Under the pieces are notes generated by a model that worked only from the letters and a program-made list of their open reading frames with translations, made no database searches and was not told the origin of the DNA. From the NCBI GenBank assembly GCA_001796045.1, contig MGLN01000055.1:3118-14912 (forward strand): DNA of 11,795 bases, in the 5' to 3' direction. The translations under genes were made by a program, and so were the position numbers. The stretch is from Caulobacterales bacterium RIFOXYB1_FULL_67_16 (GTDB taxonomy: Bacteria; Pseudomonadota; Alphaproteobacteria; Caulobacterales; Caulobacteraceae). This document shows, piece by piece, positions 1-8,084 of the stretch. Every line of letters starts with the position of its first letter. Position 1 is the stretch's first letter.

Positions 1-182
1 CCGGCCTGATGCTGTTGGGCGGCTGCGCCCACCAGAGCGATCCGGCCCTGCCGACCTGCGACGGCTCGGCCCGGCGACCGGCCAATCCCCACGGCTCGGT
101 GCTCGCGCCCCAGGCCGGACCACGATCGGCCGAGGCCGCCGTCGATGCCGGCCCCGACGCCGGAACGGGAGGCTGCGCATGA
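1..182 (+). CDS. VirB7-like lipoprotein, C-terminal part (5' end outside window)
   Basis: The frame is open from the left edge and ends with TGA at 180-182, so this is the 3' part of a gene. The first visible residues read GLMLLGGC, a classical lipobox whose Cys (codon at 24-26) would be lipidated and would anchor the mature protein to the outer membrane. The internal ATG at 9 is too close to that Cys to give a signal peptide, so the true start is left of the window. The mature part is about 50 residues, Pro/Ala/Gly rich, with further Cys residues. Small lipoproteins just upstream of virB8 are usually VirB7 equivalents, which stabilise VirB9 in the outer-membrane core complex. That role is inferred from position and lipobox; the sequence is too short and variable to prove it. 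It overlaps virB8 by 4 bases (ATGA). Confidence 0.6.
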   Translation, partial: GLMLLGGCAHQSDPALPTCDGSARRPANPHGSVLAPQAGPRSAEAAVDAGPDAGTGGCA

Positions 183-862
183 GCGGCGTCCCCTCCTCCG
201 AGCTGAAGCGCTACTTCACCGAAGCGCGGCGCTGGGACCAGGACCGCCTGGCCTCGGCGCTCCGGTCGCGCCGGCTCGCCTGGTCGATAGCGGCCACGGC
301 CACGGGTCTGGCGGTGATCGCGACCGGCGCGGTGGCGATGCTGACGCCGCTGAAGTCCACCGAACCCTTCGTCATCCGGGTGGACCGGACGACTGGCGCG
401 GTCGACGTCGTGCGTGGCCTCTCGGCCGAGGACGGGCCGGTCCGCTACGACGAGGCCGTCAGCAAATATTTCCTCGGCCAATATGTGCGCCAGCGCGAGG
501 GCTACCTCGATCCGGCCGCCGAGGACGCGTTCCGTCTGGTCTCCATTCTGTCGGCGCCGGCCGAACAGCGGCGCTGGGCTGATCTGTTCCGCGGCTCCAA
601 TCCCGACAGCCCGCAGAACGTCTACGGCCGCGACGGCGAGGCCGTCATCTCGATCCGCGCCATCGGCTTCATTAACGACGGCGTCGCCAACGTCCGCTTC
701 CACCGAACGGTCCGCCAGGCCCAGCAGACGGTGGAGAGCGACTGGATCGCCACCATCGCCTTCACCTACACCCGCGCGCCGATGTCGGAACCGGACCGGC
801 TGAGGAATCCCCTCGGCTTCCAGGTGACCTCCTACCGCGCCGATCCGGAGGTCATCCGATGA
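179..862 (+). CDS. virB8: T4SS inner-membrane scaffold protein VirB8
   Basis: This 227-residue protein has the standard VirB8 layout: a short cytoplasmic N-terminus (about 1-32), one membrane segment (about 33-56, AWSIAATATGLAVIATGAVA) and a periplasmic domain. The C-terminus carries NPLGFQVTSYR followed by a DPE (from residue 210), matching the conserved NPxGF region of VirB8/TrbF-type proteins. VirB8 is a bitopic assembly factor that contacts VirB9, VirB10 and other channel parts in the periplasm. The start is supported by GGGAGG at 167-172, six bases before the ATG, and by the ATGA overlap with the lipoprotein gene. An alternative reading from 145 in another frame lacks family features. 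It is followed by virB9 with another ATGA overlap. Length is normal for the family, with no sign of damage. Confidence 0.93.
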   Translation: MSGVPSSELKRYFTEARRWDQDRLASALRSRRLAWSIAATATGLAVIATGAVAMLTPLKSTEPFVIRVDRTTGAVDVVRGLSAEDGPVRYDEAVSKYFLGQYVRQREGYLDPAAEDAFRLVSILSAPAEQRRWADLFRGSNPDSPQNVYGRDGEAVISIRAIGFINDGVANVRFHRTVRQAQQTVESDWIATIAFTYTRAPMSEPDRLRNPLGFQVTSYRADPEVIR

Positions 863-1686
863 AACGTCCCCTCGCCGTCCTTTGCCTGGCCGCCGGCCTC
901 GCCCTCGCATGCCCGGTCGCGGCGCAGACGCCTCAGGACCCGCGCATCCGCGAGCTCGCCTATGATCCGGCCGCCGTCTACCGGATCGCCGGGGCCTTCC
1001 GCACGGCGACCCAGATCGTCTTCTCGCCCGAGGAGACGATCCGTCACGCCGCCATCGGCGACAGCGTCGCCTGGGAGGTCGCCGCCGAGGGGTCGGTGCT
1101 CTTCCTCAAGCCGCGCGAACGCCATCAGGCGACCAACCTCCTTGTCGTCACCGAGCGCGCCGGCGCGATCCGCCACTACGCCTTCGAGCTCGTCGCCCGC
1201 GAGCCCGGTGATCGGACCGCGATCACCTATCAGGTCCGGTTCCGCTACCCGGCCGACGACCAAGCCGAGGCGGCCCGGGCGCTGGCCGTCCAGGCCGAGG
1301 CGGTGGAGCAGCGCCTCATCGGGCTGGAGCTGGAGCGCGGCGTGGTTGAAGGGATCCGCAATCTCGCCTGGTCGGCCCAGGGCGACGCCGCTCTGCAGCC
1401 GAGCGAGGTCAGCGACAACGGCCGTTTCACCGTGCTGCGCTTCCCCGGCGTCCAACCCCTGCCGGCCGTGTTCGAGGTCGGCGACGACGGCTCGGAACGG
1501 CTTATCCCCTATGACGTCCGCGGCGAGTTCGTCGTCATACACGGCGTGACGCGCGGCCTGCGGCTGCGGCGGGGGCAGTCGGTCCTGTGCCTGTTCAACG
1601 ACGCCTATGACGCGCGCGGCGTCGCGGTGGGTACGGGCACGGCCTCTCCGGCCGTTGACCGCGCCCCCCTCGGAGGCCGGTCATGA
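859..1686 (+). CDS. virB9: T4SS outer-membrane core protein VirB9
   Basis: This 275-residue protein begins with a signal peptide (MKRPL, hydrophobic stretch to residue 18, then PVAAQ, likely cleaved after Ala22), so it is exported to the periplasm. The body fits VirB9/TrbG/CagX: an N-terminal beta domain with the segment PRERHQATNLLVVTERAG and a C-terminal domain containing NGRFTVLRFPG, PAVFEVGDDG and YDVRGEFVVIHGV. VirB9 pairs with VirB7 and VirB10 to form the core-complex ring in the outer membrane. GGAGG at 847-851 lies seven bases before the ATG, and the gene overlaps virB8 by four bases. It also overlaps virB10 by four bases. It looks complete. The C-terminal tail (TGTASPAVDRAPLGGRS) is low in complexity and probably unstructured. 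Confidence 0.92.
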   Translation: MKRPLAVLCLAAGLALACPVAAQTPQDPRIRELAYDPAAVYRIAGAFRTATQIVFSPEETIRHAAIGDSVAWEVAAEGSVLFLKPRERHQATNLLVVTERAGAIRHYAFELVAREPGDRTAITYQVRFRYPADDQAEAARALAVQAEAVEQRLIGLELERGVVEGIRNLAWSAQGDAALQPSEVSDNGRFTVLRFPGVQPLPAVFEVGDDGSERLIPYDVRGEFVVIHGVTRGLRLRRGQSVLCLFNDAYDARGVAVGTGTASPAVDRAPLGGRS

Positions 1687-2825
1687 CCGCGCCCGATCCC
1701 ATGCCGCCCATTGAAGGGCCGCCGCCTCCGCCCGCCGCGCCCGGCGATCGCGGGATCTCGCCGATCGCCGGGCGGTTCGGCGGACGGCAGGGCAAGGTCA
1801 TAACCCTGGCCGCTCTGGCCGTCGGCTGCGGCGTCTTCCTGATCGCCAGTTGGGATCGCGGCGACGCCGAGGGCAGCGAACCGTCGCGTCGCGACGAGCC
1901 CGCCCGGCAGACGACGCCGTTCGAGCCCGCCCGTCGCGAGCCGCCGCCCCTGCTCAGCGAGGCCGCCTTCGATCCGGATGCGCCGGTCTTGAGCGACGAA
2001 GATGCCATCCCGCCCCTGGAAGTCGCGCCCCGGGGTGAAGCACCGCCCCGTTCCGGCCCCGGTCCCGCGGAACAGCGGCGCGCCCTGGCCGAAAGCGCCC
2101 GGCGGGCGCCCGTGCTCGCCTATAGCCGGGCCGGCCGCCAGCCCGGCCCGCCGCCGATCCCGACGACCCCGACGACCCCGACGACCCCGACGCCTCTAGG
2201 CGAACCGCCGTCGCTCGACCAGCTCCGTCAACTCACGCCCGTGGGCCAGACCCGCGCTGGCCGCCTGCCCGACCGCAATCTGCTGGTCACCGCCGGAACC
2301 AGCGTGCCCTGTGTCCTGCAGACGGCCCTGGACAGCACCACGCCCGGCTATGTCACCTGCGTCCTGCCGCGCGACGTCTGGTCCGACAACGGCGCCGTGG
2401 TGTTGATGGAGCGCGGCACCCGGGTTCTGGGAGAATACCGCGGCGGTCTCCAACAGGGCCGCCGCCGGCTGTTTGTGCTCTGGACCCGGGCGGTGACGCC
2501 AACGGGGGTCGCCGTCGCCCTCGCCTCGCCCGCCGCCGACGCTCTCGGCCGGTCGGGGTTCGACGGCGTGGTCGACACCCATTTCTGGGACCGGTTCGGC
2601 GGGGCGCTGCTGCTCTCCATCGTCGACGACGGCGTTTACGCCGCCGCAGGCCAAGGCGAAGGCGCCTCCTCCCTGGCGCGCGTGCCGTCGGACGCCGCCA
2701 GCGTCGCCCTACAGGGCTCGGTCGAGATCCCGCCGACGCTGCGCAAGGGCCAGGGCGCGGAAGTGTCGATCTTCGTCGCGCAGGACCTGGATTTCGCCGG
2801 AGTCTATCGGCTGCGGTCCCGCTGA
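1683..2825 (+). CDS. virB10: T4SS core protein VirB10 (TrbI-like)
   Basis: This 380-residue protein has the VirB10 layout: a Pro-rich cytoplasmic tail (1-37), one inner-membrane segment (about 38-56, GKVITLAALAVGCGVFLIAS), a long Pro/Ala/Arg-rich periplasmic linker (about 57-195) and a C-terminal beta-barrel domain from about residue 200 (LLVTAGTSVPCVLQT, GYVTCVLPRDVWSDNG, ERGTRVLGEYRG). The segment DTHFWDRFGGALLLSIVDD (from Asp298) matches the conserved region leading into the outer-membrane antenna helices. VirB10 spans both membranes and senses energy from the ATPases. The linker carries a short Thr-Thr-Pro repeat (about residues 160-172) encoded by tandem 9-base units. GGAGG at 1672-1676 supports the start. 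It overlaps virB9 by four bases and virB11 by one base. Confidence 0.94.
   Translation: MTAPDPMPPIEGPPPPPAAPGDRGISPIAGRFGGRQGKVITLAALAVGCGVFLIASWDRGDAEGSEPSRRDEPARQTTPFEPARREPPPLLSEAAFDPDAPVLSDEDAIPPLEVAPRGEAPPRSGPGPAEQRRALAESARRAPVLAYSRAGRQPGPPPIPTTPTTPTTPTPLGEPPSLDQLRQLTPVGQTRAGRLPDRNLLVTAGTSVPCVLQTALDSTTPGYVTCVLPRDVWSDNGAVVLMERGTRVLGEYRGGLQQGRRRLFVLWTRAVTPTGVAVALASPAADALGRSGFDGVVDTHFWDRFGGALLLSIVDDGVYAAAGQGEGASSLARVPSDAASVALQGSVEIPPTLRKGQGAEVSIFVAQDLDFAGVYRLRSR
2160..2193 (+). repeat. 9-bp tandem repeat in the virB10 linker
   Basis: The unit CCGACGACC occurs three times in a row from 2160 to 2186, followed by a partial copy to about 2193. Because the unit is nine bases long, changes in copy number would add or remove three residues (Thr-Thr-Pro) without shifting the frame. 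It lies in the Pro-rich periplasmic linker of VirB10, where length variation is likely tolerated. Confidence 0.85.
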
Positions 2826-3832
2826 TGGACGACACCTCGGTCCTGGATCATTACCTTGCGCCGCTGCGCCCCTTCCTCGAACCGGCCGCCGTGACCGAGG
2901 TCGTCATCAACCGACCGGGCGAGGTGGGGGTCGAGGCGGACGGGGCCTGGCAGTGGACCGAGGCGCCCGAACTGACCGAGGCCTGGCTGCGCACCCTGGC
3001 GGTGGCCGCCGCGGCCTACACCCGTCAGGACGTCGGCCCCGAGCAGCCGATCTGCTCGACCACCCTGCCCGGCGACGTGCGCTGCCAGATCGTCCTGCCG
3101 CCGGTGGCGGCGGACGGGGGCCTTTCCCTGACCCTGAGAAAGCCGTCGCGGCGGCGTCTGGGGCTGAAGGCGTTCGCGGACGCCGGCCTGTTCGATGCGG
3201 TCGCGGACGCTCAGACGGACGCCACGGACCACGTCGACGCCGAACTGATGCGTCTGCGCCGGGCCGGCGACTGGCCGGGCTTTCTGACCCTGGCGGTCAC
3301 GGCCCGACGCAACATCCTCATCTCCGGCGCGACCGGGTCGGGCAAGACGACCTTGGCCAAAGGGCTGATCGAGCTCATCCCGGACCATGAGCGGCTGCTG
3401 ACCATCGAGGACACCCGCGAGTTCGTCGTGCCGCACCGCAACGTCGTCCATCTGGTCTATTCCAAGGATGGACAGGGGCTGGCCCGGATCGGCCCGAAGC
3501 AGCTTCTGGAAAGCGCCCTGCGCATGCGGCCGGACCGCATCCTGCTGCAGGAGCTTCGCGACGGCACGGCCTTCTTCTACCTGCGCAACGTCAACTCGGG
3601 ACACCCGGGCTCGATCACCACGGTGCACGCGGATTCCGCCGCCCTCGCCTTTGAGCAACTCACCCTGCTGGTGCGTGAATCCGAGGGCGGGCGCGACCTG
3701 CCCCGCGAGGACATCCGCGCCCTGCTGCATCTTCTCGTCGACGTCGTCATCCAGATGAAGAAGGTCGACGGGCGTTTCCGTGTGACGGAGGTCTGGCATG
3801 ACCCGGTTCGCAAGCGCCAGCCCGGGAGCTAG
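2825..3832 (+). CDS. virB11: T4SS ATPase VirB11
   Basis: This 335-residue protein is a VirB11/TrbB secretion ATPase. The N-terminal domain includes VTEVVINRPGEVGVE and the ICSTTLPGDVRCQIVLPP stretch typical of VirB11. The C-terminal RecA-like domain has the Walker A motif GATGSGKT at residues 168-175, an Asp box (LLTIEDTREF), a Walker B region (MRPDRILLQELRDG) and a His box (NSGHPGSITTVHA). VirB11 forms a hexameric ring under the inner membrane that switches the machine between pilus building and substrate transfer. The ATG at 2825 shares one base with the virB10 stop (TGATG), and no Shine-Dalgarno is obvious, so translation probably depends on coupling. The 3' end overlaps virD4 by 35 bases. 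All catalytic motifs are intact. Confidence 0.95.
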   Translation: MDDTSVLDHYLAPLRPFLEPAAVTEVVINRPGEVGVEADGAWQWTEAPELTEAWLRTLAVAAAAYTRQDVGPEQPICSTTLPGDVRCQIVLPPVAADGGLSLTLRKPSRRRLGLKAFADAGLFDAVADAQTDATDHVDAELMRLRRAGDWPGFLTLAVTARRNILISGATGSGKTTLAKGLIELIPDHERLLTIEDTREFVVPHRNVVHLVYSKDGQGLARIGPKQLLESALRMRPDRILLQELRDGTAFFYLRNVNSGHPGSITTVHADSAALAFEQLTLLVRESEGGRDLPREDIRALLHLLVDVVIQMKKVDGRFRVTEVWHDPVRKRQPGS

Positions 3833-5615
3833 GGCGGCGGCCTTCGCCGTCGGCGGTCTGGCCGCCGTGGTCTTGCTGGCCGTTCTCGCCGCCCTCATCG
3901 CTCTGATGGGCCTGGGCCAATTCTCCGGCGCCATCGATCCCGCCCGCGTGCCCGGATGGTTCTGGTACTATCGCCAGGATCCGGAGGTGCGGCGCTGGCT
4001 GACTGTCGGCATTTCGGTCTCGGCTCTGCTCGGCGGCGTCCTCGTCACGGCCGCGCTGCTCGCCCGGCGCCAGCCCCTGCACGGCGCCGCCCGCTGGGCC
4101 TCGGGATCCGAACAGCGACGCGCGGGTCTGCGGGCCGACCGCGGCGTCGTTCTCGGCCGGGCCGACGGCGGCTTCCTCATCGCCGATGGACCGGACCACG
4201 TCATGCTCTACGCCCCCACCCGCACCGGCAAGGGCGTCGGCGTGGTCATCCCCAACCTCCTGGCCTGGCCCGACTCCGTGGTGGTGCTGGACATCAAACG
4301 CGAGAACTTCCTCGCCACGGCCGGCTATCGCGCCGAGGCCGGCCAGACGGTCCATCTGTTCGATCCGCTGGCGCGGGACGGCCGCACGGCGCGGTTCAAT
4401 CCGCTCGGTCATGTCGATCGCACGGACCCGATCGCGGTGCTGGACGAACTGCAGCGCATGGCGGCGATGCTGTTCCCGGTCCACGAGCGGGCCGATCCCT
4501 TCTGGGCGGAGGCTTCTCGAACCGGGTTCATCGGCGTCGGCGGCTATGTCGCGGCCACGCCCGACCGGCCCTTCACCTTGGGCGAGATCTTTCGCCAGCT
4601 GACCGCAGGGGACGCCCGCGCCCAATTGCCCCGGATCGTCGCGGCCCGGAACCGGGAGGGTCGCCCGCTGCCGGACCCGGTCGTGGCGGCGGTCACCGAC
4701 TTCACCAGCTCCAGCGAGAACACCTTCGCTTCGGTGCGCCAGTCGATCACCACCCGGATGGGGCTATGGCTCAATCCCCGGGTCGACGCCGCCACCGCCG
4801 CCTCGGATTTCGACCTGCGCGACCTGCGCGGCGGCCGGCTCTCCCTCTATCTGGGCGCCACGCCGGATAACATGCTGAGGATCCAGCCGCTCTATGCGCT
4901 GCTCTTCCAGCAGTTGGTCGACCTGAACAGCCGCGCCCTGCCCGGCCCCGCCGACCGGCCCGCCCTGATCGTGCTCGACGAATTCGCCCGTCTTGGGCCC
5001 GCGCCGGTCCTGGCCCACGCCTTCGCCTGGGTCGCCGGCTACGGTCTGCGGCTGCTAGCCGTGCTTCAGAGCCCGTCCCAGCTGAGGGCCATCTACGGTC
5101 CGGACGTGGCCGAGGAGGTGATGACCAACTGCGGGGTGGAGATCGTCTTCGCGCCCAAGGAGCTCAAGATCGCCCAGGAGCTCAGTGATCGGCTGGGCGC
5201 CTATACGACGGACGGCCGCAGCCGCAGCCGGCCGACGGGACTGAGCCAGGGCCGCCGTAGCACAACGGTGTCGGACCAGCGCCGGGCGCTGATGCTGCCC
5301 CAGGAGCTGATGCAGCTCCCGCAGACGGCCCTGATCGTGCTGAAAGCCGGCCTGCCGCCGGTTCGGGGACGGAAGATCGCCTACTTCCGGGAACGCATTT
5401 TCCAACGCCGGCTGCGACCCGCCCCGGCCCTCGCTTCGGTCGCCACGCCCTCTTTGCCCCCCGTTCAGGACGAGGATCCGATGGATTTCGACGTCATCGC
5501 CCGGGCCTTCGCCGCCGAGGGCCTGCCGCCCCCTCCGCCTGGCGCGGATGAGAGCGCCGTCGGCGTCTGGCTGGATCGCGTCGTCGATACGGCCGGGCTG
5601 GAGCACGAGCCATGA
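3798..5615 (+). CDS. virD4: Type IV coupling protein VirD4/TraG
   Basis: This 605-residue protein is a VirD4/TraG coupling ATPase that docks the relaxase-DNA complex on the secretion channel. It has two N-terminal membrane segments (about 12-37 and 65-85), the Walker A motif APTRTGKGVGVVIPNLL (Gly144-Lys145-Gly146) and the Walker B motif LIVLDEFARLG (Asp394, Glu395). Other family segments are VVVLDIKRENF, GYGLRLLAVLQSPSQLRAIYG and NCGVEIVFAPKE. The start is supported by GGAGG at 3787-3791, six bases upstream, even though the gene overlaps virB11 by 35 bases. The C-terminal tail (from about 540) is Pro-rich and acidic, a common site for substrate recognition in coupling proteins (inference). 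It overlaps the LPD7 gene by four bases. Confidence 0.95.
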   Translation: MTRFASASPGARAAAFAVGGLAAVVLLAVLAALIALMGLGQFSGAIDPARVPGWFWYYRQDPEVRRWLTVGISVSALLGGVLVTAALLARRQPLHGAARWASGSEQRRAGLRADRGVVLGRADGGFLIADGPDHVMLYAPTRTGKGVGVVIPNLLAWPDSVVVLDIKRENFLATAGYRAEAGQTVHLFDPLARDGRTARFNPLGHVDRTDPIAVLDELQRMAAMLFPVHERADPFWAEASRTGFIGVGGYVAATPDRPFTLGEIFRQLTAGDARAQLPRIVAARNREGRPLPDPVVAAVTDFTSSSENTFASVRQSITTRMGLWLNPRVDAATAASDFDLRDLRGGRLSLYLGATPDNMLRIQPLYALLFQQLVDLNSRALPGPADRPALIVLDEFARLGPAPVLAHAFAWVAGYGLRLLAVLQSPSQLRAIYGPDVAEEVMTNCGVEIVFAPKELKIAQELSDRLGAYTTDGRSRSRPTGLSQGRRSTTVSDQRRALMLPQELMQLPQTALIVLKAGLPPVRGRKIAYFRERIFQRRLRPAPALASVATPSLPPVQDEDPMDFDVIARAFAAEGLPPPPPGADESAVGVWLDRVVDTAGLEHEP

Positions 5616-6214
5616 AGACGCCCGACGCCGCCCCGTCCAACCGCCTCGGCCCCGCATCGGGCCCGACGGGGTCGCGGCGTTCGACCGCCAAGGGCGATGT
5701 GCCCGAGGCGGTGCTCGACCGCTATCTGGTCGAGCGCGACCTGCGCGGTCGGCCGGAGCGCTTCTTCCGCGATCATCGCGCGGCCGAACCGATGTTCCGC
5801 GACCGCGGCGGCTCGCTCGTCTCCAGCCAAGCCTATCCGGACGCTGTCGTCGACATGCTCAAGATCGCGCGCCACCGCGGCTGGGACCGGGTTCGAGTTT
5901 CCGGCGATCCGGCCTTTCGGCGCGAGGTCTGGATCCAGGCCCAGGCTTTGGGGATGGAGGTGCAAGGCCATCGACCGCGAGAGCGGGATCGTCAGGCCGC
6001 CGGCCTCGACCGTCCGTCGCCCCGGCGAGACGCCGAAGCCTCCAGGGGCCACGACGCGCTCGGCGAGCGTTTGGCGAAGGCGGCCATCGTGGTGGCGCGC
6101 CTGATTCCTGACGCCGCGATCCAGACGCGCCTGCTCGAGGCCGCCTGGGCGCGCGCGGGCCGCTCCCGCCCGACGGAACGGGAACCGGCGCGCGGACGCG
6201 ACCGGCAGCGTTAG
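5612..6214 (+). CDS. LPD7-domain conjugation-associated protein
   Basis: This 200-residue basic protein resembles the LPD7 domain (large polyvalent protein-associated domain 7), normally found at the C-terminus of large relaxases and polyvalent proteins. The domain covers about residues 30-122: PEAVLDRYLVE, then FRDRGGSLVSSQAYPDAVVDML, then ARHRGWDRVRVSGD, FRREVWIQAQALGMEVQGH. The pattern of Trp91, Phe102-Arg-Arg, Trp107, Ala110 and a closing Gly-rich strand fits. The rest is Arg-rich, with a predicted helical segment (about 150-185). The gene closes the T4SS operon, overlapping virD4 by four bases (ATGA), with GGAG at 5600-5603. The relaxase in this window is short and lacks an LPD7 tail, so this may be a separately encoded accessory of DNA processing (inference). 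It is not itself a relaxase, because no HxH or catalytic Tyr motif is visible. Confidence 0.72.
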   Translation: MKTPDAAPSNRLGPASGPTGSRRSTAKGDVPEAVLDRYLVERDLRGRPERFFRDHRAAEPMFRDRGGSLVSSQAYPDAVVDMLKIARHRGWDRVRVSGDPAFRREVWIQAQALGMEVQGHRPRERDRQAAGLDRPSPRRDAEASRGHDALGERLAKAAIVVARLIPDAAIQTRLLEAAWARAGRSRPTEREPARGRDRQR

Positions 6215-6225
6215 AGGCGCCCTGT

Positions 6226-7068
6226 CTAGAACTGGTTCTTCAAGTAGGGCGAGACCGTGAAGGCGGGAAACGCCAGGCCGCCGCGCTTCAGGTTCATCAG
6301 GTCCCAGTACATGCCGAGCGCCAGGGGGTCGCGGATCTCCGCCGGAACGTCAAAGCTGTAGTCGCCGTCGAACCGATCGCCGCGCCGCCACGCCCGGGCG
6401 TATTCCGGCGAGAGATAGTCGAACAGGGCCCGCCGGATCTGGTCCAGGAACTCCGCGATGGTGCTGGCGTGATAGGAGAAGACGTCCCTGTAGAACCAGT
6501 GCTGGAAGTCCGGAAGGGTGCGATAAACCGTGCCCTCATCGACATCATGGCCGTGCCGGGCGAGCATTTTGCGGATCTGTTTCACCCGCGCGCCCAGCCG
6601 TGAAAAGTTGTGCTTGTTGGCGTCCCCGACCACCTTGAGCAGCCAGATCCGTGAGACACGCAGGTCCAGGGACAGATCCAGTTCGGAAAGCCAGACGGCC
6701 GGACAGTAGCATTCGGCGTTCAGCCAGTCGGCGAAGGCCGAGGCCGCCGCCGCCAGCCCCGAGGCGTCGGGACCGAGTTGCGGCTGGCGGCCGATGGCCT
6801 CGAGATAGAAGAGATAGGTCCGGTCGGTTTCGCGCGGAGCTTGGCCCGACGGCGCGAAGGCGAATGGCAGGGCCGAGGGTTTCGGCTGGGCCAGAAAGTC
6901 CGCCAGAAGGATCGCGAAGACCCGTTTGTGCGAGCCGGACTCGAACACCAGATTGGTCGGCCGGGACGTCACCGGATACTGGAAGATCTCGAAATTGACC
7001 ATGTCATCGATCATGTCCCAGACGGCCTTGAGCAGGATCGCCTCCTGCTCGATGGCGGCGTAGGTCAT
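6226..7068 (-). CDS. Unrecognised protein, third gene of the AbiE-like cassette
   Basis: I do not recognise this 280-residue protein (MTYAAIEQEA to YLKNQF). It appears soluble and largely helical, rich in Trp/Phe/Tyr, with no signal peptide or membrane span. Notable segments are FESGSHKRVFAILLADFL (about 42-59), WLSELDLSLDLRVSRIWLLK (126-145), DANKHNFSRL (149-158, a polar N-x-K-H-N patch) and a C-terminal YWDLMNLKRGGLAFPAF. The start is either ATG at 7068, two bases after the toxin stop, or GTG at 7074, which would overlap that stop as GTGA. No Shine-Dalgarno is evident, so coupling to the toxin gene is likely. The open frame extends upstream to 7428 but lies inside the toxin gene there and has shadow-type composition. 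Tight linkage suggests a part or modulator of the toxin system; the function is unknown. It ends 11 bases from the convergent LPD7 gene. Confidence 0.8.
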   Translation of the reverse strand: MTYAAIEQEAILLKAVWDMIDDMVNFEIFQYPVTSRPTNLVFESGSHKRVFAILLADFLAQPKPSALPFAFAPSGQAPRETDRTYLFYLEAIGRQPQLGPDASGLAAAASAFADWLNAECYCPAVWLSELDLSLDLRVSRIWLLKVVGDANKHNFSRLGARVKQIRKMLARHGHDVDEGTVYRTLPDFQHWFYRDVFSYHASTIAEFLDQIRRALFDYLSPEYARAWRRGDRFDGDYSFDVPAEIRDPLALGMYWDLMNLKRGGLAFPAFTVSPYLKNQF

Positions 7069-7070
7069 CG

Positions 7071-8084
7071 TCACGCCGCCGCGGCGTTGGCGCGCCGGGC
7101 GAGATCCGCACAGGTCTCCATCAAGGCCTCGAACGGTTCGGCGTCCGCCTCCAGCAGACCATCCTCGACCATCCGGCGATAGTCCTCGCCCAAGGCCTCC
7201 AGGGACGCGCCTTCCGGCTTCAACTGAAGACCGCCGGCGACAGCCCGACCGTAGTCGATCTCCGCGCCGTCGGCGGTCTCGCGGAAGAACATCGCCTTGT
7301 GCCGCGCGACCGCCTCGGCGACCGCGCGATCGGTGATCGCCGTCCCCGCGAAACCGGCGGCGTCCAGACGGGCCAGATCGTGCCAGTGACGCGAGAAGCG
7401 ATCCCCGCGCAGACGGCCCTGGACGCAATAGACATGGGCCGCCGTGGCCTTCTCCCAGAAGGTTCGTTCGGCGGCCATCACCCGCGGCGTGGCGGTCGGG
7501 AACGCCACCCCCGGCAGATGAGCGGCCGCATCGCAGACCACCGGACGGGGCGCGCTCGGTTCACCGGTCGCGCGGGCCCCGAACTCGAGCATCACGCTGG
7601 GAGAAACATAGCCCGTCCCGGTGCTGGTCGGGGCGTAGTCCACGAAGGCCTTAGCCCCCTCGATCCGCACCTCGGCGGCGACGCCGTCGGCGGCCAGCCG
7701 CGCCTCGAGCATCGGCCGAACCTCGCCCTCGACCCAGAGCGGCAACAGCCGCTGAACGTCGCGCGACCAACGCCGCTCCTCGGCGCGGGTCGCCGGCACG
7801 GGGTCTTCGGGCGCGTCGGCCAGGTCCGGAAGGAGGCGACGGATGTCATAGGTCAGGTCGATGTCTTCGGAGAAGCGCTGGATGACGTCATAGGCCTTGG
7901 ACAGGGACGTGCCGCCCTTGAACACCAGCGCCTCGCCCAGGGGCGCCTCGAACAGGGCCCGAAGCGCCCACACCACCCAGACGTCCTTCTCCAGCAGATG
8001 CGCAGGACGGCCGGACTCGGCCGCCGCGGTCGCGAGCGCCTCGATCCGCTCCTCGGCGGACAGCTGCAGGAAGACGTCAGACAT
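7071..8084 (-). CDS. abiEii: AbiEii/AbiGii-type nucleotidyltransferase toxin
   Basis: This 337-residue protein belongs to the AbiEii/AbiGii (DUF1814) nucleotidyltransferase family, toxins of the AbiE toxin-antitoxin and phage-abortive-infection systems. The nucleotidyltransferase core is visible near the N-terminus: LEKDVWVVWALRALF (31-45), FKGGTSLSKAYDVI (55-68) and RFSEDIDL (70-77), with Asp74 and Asp76 as likely metal ligands. The C-terminal half has the conserved ERTFWEKATAAHVY and SRHWHDLARL segments. Characterised relatives transfer nucleotides; MenT-type relatives modify tRNA acceptor ends. The target here cannot be read from sequence. It overlaps the upstream antitoxin gene by eight bases (8077-8084), with a weak AGGCGG ahead of the ATG, and is followed at once by the unrecognised third gene. 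Catalytic residues look intact, so it should be active. Confidence 0.93.
   Translation of the reverse strand: MSDVFLQLSAEERIEALATAAAESGRPAHLLEKDVWVVWALRALFEAPLGEALVFKGGTSLSKAYDVIQRFSEDIDLTYDIRRLLPDLADAPEDPVPATRAEERRWSRDVQRLLPLWVEGEVRPMLEARLAADGVAAEVRIEGAKAFVDYAPTSTGTGYVSPSVMLEFGARATGEPSAPRPVVCDAAAHLPGVAFPTATPRVMAAERTFWEKATAAHVYCVQGRLRGDRFSRHWHDLARLDAAGFAGTAITDRAVAEAVARHKAMFFRETADGAEIDYGRAVAGGLQLKPEGASLEALGEDYRRMVEDGLLEADAEPFEALMETCADLARRANAAAA

Noticed and set aside
2804..3934. Long minus-strand open frame opposite virB11
   Set aside because: It is the antisense shadow of an intact VirB11 gene in very high-GC DNA; its composition is low-complexity and it has no recognisable domain.
6226..7068. 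HEPN-type RNase assignment from the NKHN patch
   Set aside because: The characteristic RxxxxH motif is not visible and one polar patch is not enough; left as unknown.
7069..7428. N-terminal extension of the third cassette gene
   Set aside because: It lies wholly inside the toxin gene, is Arg/Gly/Ser rich, and the natural start follows the toxin stop codon.
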